A stretch of DNA of 8,075 nt from JBDSLU01 sp039916225 (lineage in GTDB: Bacteria; Acidobacteriota; Vicinamibacteria; Vicinamibacterales; Vicinamibacteraceae), in contig JBDSLU010000479.1 of the NCBI GenBank assembly GCA_039916225.1, positions 1-8,075 of the forward strand. Reading direction: 5' to 3'. The notes under the pieces were generated by a model, which saw nothing but the letters and a program-made list of their open reading frames with translations, had not been told where the DNA came from and made no database searches. A program made the position numbers and the translations under genes. Shown piece by piece: positions 6,448-8,075 of the stretch (its first letter is position 1; every line of letters starts with the position of its first letter).

Positions 6448-6531
6448 GAACTCCCCACTTCCCACTCCCAACTCCCAATCTCCAAGGTCCAAGGTCCAAG
6501 GTTGGCAGTTGGAGGTTGGAAGTTGGTAGTT
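6448..6531. repeat. Twelve in-register heptads with internal inversion, filling a convergent spacer
   Basis: Units in order are GAACTCC, CCACTTC, CCACTCC, CAACTCC, CAATCTC, CAAGGTC, CAAGGTC, CAAGGTT, GGCAGTT, GGAGGTT, GGAAGTT, GGTAGTT. The phase holds over all 84 bp. Near 6500 the type changes from CAA/CCA-led units to GG-led units, which are roughly the reverse complement of the first half. The two halves can therefore pair: CCAACT 6468-6473 with AGTTGG 6507-6512, and CTCCAA 6480-6485 with TTGGAG 6509-6514. The tract starts 5 bp after the DUF1501 stop and ends 2 bp before the histidine kinase stop, occupying nearly the whole gap. Imperfect folding could let it act as a bidirectional terminator, but there is no T-run typical of intrinsic termination. 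Confidence 0.85.
6453..6476 (-). other. Putative G-quadruplex motif on the minus strand
   Basis: On the minus strand there are four G-runs in order, GGG, GGG, GGG and GGGG, separated by loops of 4, 3 and 4 nt (AGTT, AGT, AAGT). On the plus strand these are C-runs at 6474-6476, 6467-6469, 6461-6463 and 6453-6456. This meets the common G3+N1-7 definition. It would lie in the 3' untranslated RNA of the histidine kinase gene and in the DNA template strand just after the DUF1501 stop. The motif follows from the heptad repeat composition. Folding is not demonstrated. Confidence 0.5.
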
Positions 6532-6533
6532 GA

Positions 6534-8075
6534 TCACGCCGCGTCCGCGGCGGACGGCGTGGCAACGACGAGGGCAAGCATCCGGGCCAGATCGTCCAGC
6601 GTGATCGGCTTGGTCAGGTACTCGTCCATGCCGGCCCGCACGCACTCCTCACGGTAGCCCTGCAGCGCGTGCGCGGTGAGCGCGACGATCGGTGTCCGCC
6701 GGCCGGTGCCGGCCTCACGAGCGCGGATCGCGGCGGTCGCCTCGAAGCCGTCCATCTCCGGCATCTGGACGTCCATCAGGATGACGTCCGGCGTCAGCGC
6801 GGCCATCCGCTCGACGGCCTCGCGACCGTTCGACGCGGTGACGACCGAGTGCCCGAGCTTCTGCAGCAGTCGGGTCGCGAGCAGCTGATTCACCGGGTTG
6901 TCCTCGGCCACCAGGACCTGCAGCGGCCGCGAGGCGACGCGGTGGCGGACGTCGACGGGTCGGGCCGGTTCGCTGCCGACGCCGACCCGGGCCGTGAAGT
7001 GGAACGCGGTGCCGGTGACCGAGCGGCCCGTCTCGTCGTCGAGCCACGGGCTCTCGATCTCGATGACGCCGTGCATCAGTTGCACCAGCTGGCTGGAGAT
7101 CGCCAGGCCCAGCCCGGTGCCGCCGTATTTGCGCGTCGTCGACCGATCGCCCTGTTCGAACGGCGCGAAGATCAGTTTCTGCTTGTCGGCCGCGACGCCG
7201 ATGCCGGTGTCGGTGATGCTGACCCGCAGCTGCACGCCGGGGTCGGTCGATGCCGCGACCCGGACCCGAACGGTCACTTCGCCGGCGTCGGTGAACTTGA
7301 CGGCGTTGCCGAGCAGGTTGACCACGATCTGGCGGAGCCGCAGCTCGTCACCGGCGACGTAACGCGGCACGTCCGGCGCGATTGCGGCGCGGATGGCCAG
7401 GCCCTTCTCGCCAGCGCGCAGCTTCAGGGTGCCGACGGCGTCAACGACGCACCGCTGGACATCGAAGCTGTCTTCGGCGAGCTGCAGCTTGCCGGCCTCC
7501 ACCTTCGAGAGGTCGAGGATGTCGTTGAGCAGCGCCAGCAGCGACGACGAGGCGGTCTCGACGGTCTCCAGGTAGTTGCGCTGTTCGACCGGGTTGGCGG
7601 TGTCCTTGGCCAGCGCCGTCATGCCCATGATCGCGTTCATCGGCGTGCGGATCTCGTGGCTCATGTGGGCGAGAAATTCGCTCTTGCAGCGGTTGGCGGT
7701 TTCCGCGGCGAGCTTGGCGCGGGCGAGCAGCCGATACTGAACGCGGGCGAAGCCGAGGAGCAGCCCGATGACCAGCAGGCTGGTGGCCGCGCTCATCAGG
7801 AATCCCGGATGCTGGTACCAGACGAACGGGACACCGAAGACGAACGTCTCCACTGCGCTCACGTTGCCGTCGCGATCCATCACCCTCGCCTCGAAGCGGT
7901 GCCGCCCGCGCGCCAGGCCGCGGAGCGGAGCGTTGGACCCGGTCAGGAACGCCGACCACCGGCCGCCGTCGAGACGATAGGAGAACAGGAGGCGATCGGC
8001 CAGCGTGTACTTCCAGCGGTCGACGCCGGAGAAGGCGATGTTGATGTTGCCGTCCGGTGGAGCCTCGGCGGCGTT
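6534..8075 (-). CDS. Hybrid sensor histidine kinase with Y_Y_Y sensor domain and C-terminal receiver (N-terminus missing)
   Basis: This is a membrane two-component sensor that autophosphorylates on His and passes phosphate to its own receiver Asp. The 513 visible residues are open to the window edge, so the start and the rest of the sensor lie outside. Residues about 26-76 (LADRLLFSYRLDGGRW, GLARGRHRFEARVMDRDGN) match the Y_Y_Y domain that usually follows Reg_prop beta-propeller repeats. One membrane helix lies at about 93-111 (LMSAATSLLVIGLLLGFA). HisKA follows, with the H-box FLAHMSHEIRTPMNAIMGM and phospho-acceptor His140. The HATPase has the N-box LRQIVVNLLGNAVKFT, DTGIGV, FAPFEQGD and KYGGTGLGLAIS. 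The receiver starts LQVLVAEDNPVNQ, with phospho-acceptor Asp435 in ILMDVQMPEMDG and the conserved TKP lysine near the end. There is no HPt domain and no HTH output domain after the receiver, so a separate partner is needed. The target is unknown. The gene is convergent with the DUF1501 operon. Confidence 0.94.
   Translation of the reverse strand, partial: NAAEAPPDGNINIAFSGVDRWKYTLADRLLFSYRLDGGRWSAFLTGSNAPLRGLARGRHRFEARVMDRDGNVSAVETFVFGVPFVWYQHPGFLMSAATSLLVIGLLLGFARVQYRLLARAKLAAETANRCKSEFLAHMSHEIRTPMNAIMGMTALAKDTANPVEQRNYLETVETASSSLLALLNDILDLSKVEAGKLQLAEDSFDVQRCVVDAVGTLKLRAGEKGLAIRAAIAPDVPRYVAGDELRLRQIVVNLLGNAVKFTDAGEVTVRVRVAASTDPGVQLRVSITDTGIGVAADKQKLIFAPFEQGDRSTTRKYGGTGLGLAISSQLVQLMHGVIEIESPWLDDETGRSVTGTAFHFTARVGVGSEPARPVDVRHRVASRPLQVLVAEDNPVNQLLATRLLQKLGHSVVTASNGREAVERMAALTPDVILMDVQMPEMDGFEATAAIRAREAGTGRRTPIVALTAHALQGYREECVRAGMDEYLTKPITLDDLARMLALVVATPSAADAA

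Noticed and set aside
6448..6531. CRISPR array
   Set aside because: The period is 7 nt with no spacers; this is a heptad microsatellite, not repeat-spacer units.
6537..6559. GC-rich hairpin (CGTCCG-CGG-CGGACG) at the histidine kinase C-terminus as a terminator
   Set aside because: It is inside the coding sequence, encodes Ala-rich codons, and has no following T-run on the plus strand.

Overview
The window is GC-rich DNA, dense with genes, and looks chromosomal. Gene content suggests Acidobacteriota (Vicinamibacteria-like) or a related soil or sediment lineage. The clues are a PSD1/DUF1501 gene pair, which is typical of Planctomycetota, Verrucomicrobiota and Acidobacteriota, a Y_Y_Y-type hybrid histidine kinase, and a CIO-like cytochrome bd oxidase. 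This placement is inference; there is no rRNA or marker gene here.

Layout, left to right. (1) 1-535, minus: the N-terminal 178 residues of cytochrome bd oxidase subunit I (cydA), running off the left edge. (2) 536-775: an intergenic region almost filled by a 166-bp nested imperfect palindrome (561-726). At its centre is a 17-bp dyad that could be an operator. (3) 776-1633, minus: a secreted protein with a signal peptide, a small N-terminal beta domain and a C-terminal beta-barrel-like region ending in Phe. (4) 1634-1748: a divergent intergenic region. (5) 1749-4946, plus: a large exported PSCyt1-DUF1549-DUF1553 (PSD1) protein with two CxxCH motifs. (6) 4958-6442, plus: a DUF1501 protein with a Tat-like signal, 11 bp downstream and surely in the same operon. 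(7) 6443-6533: a spacer between convergent genes made almost entirely of 12 in-register heptanucleotide repeats. These switch from CAAnnnC-type to GGnnGTT-type, so the tract folds back on itself. (8) 6534-8075, minus: a hybrid sensor histidine kinase (Y_Y_Y, membrane segment, HisKA, HATPase, receiver), running off the right edge.

The PSD1 and DUF1501 proteins are probably an exported two-protein module of haem protein plus alkaline-phosphatase-fold protein, whose reaction is not established. The other genes have no clear functional link to it.

The most unusual content is non-coding: the nested palindrome upstream of cydA, and a heptad repeat family present both inside the first codons of the DUF1501 gene and directly after its stop codon. 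I found no CRISPR array, tRNA, rRNA, transposase or obvious defence system.
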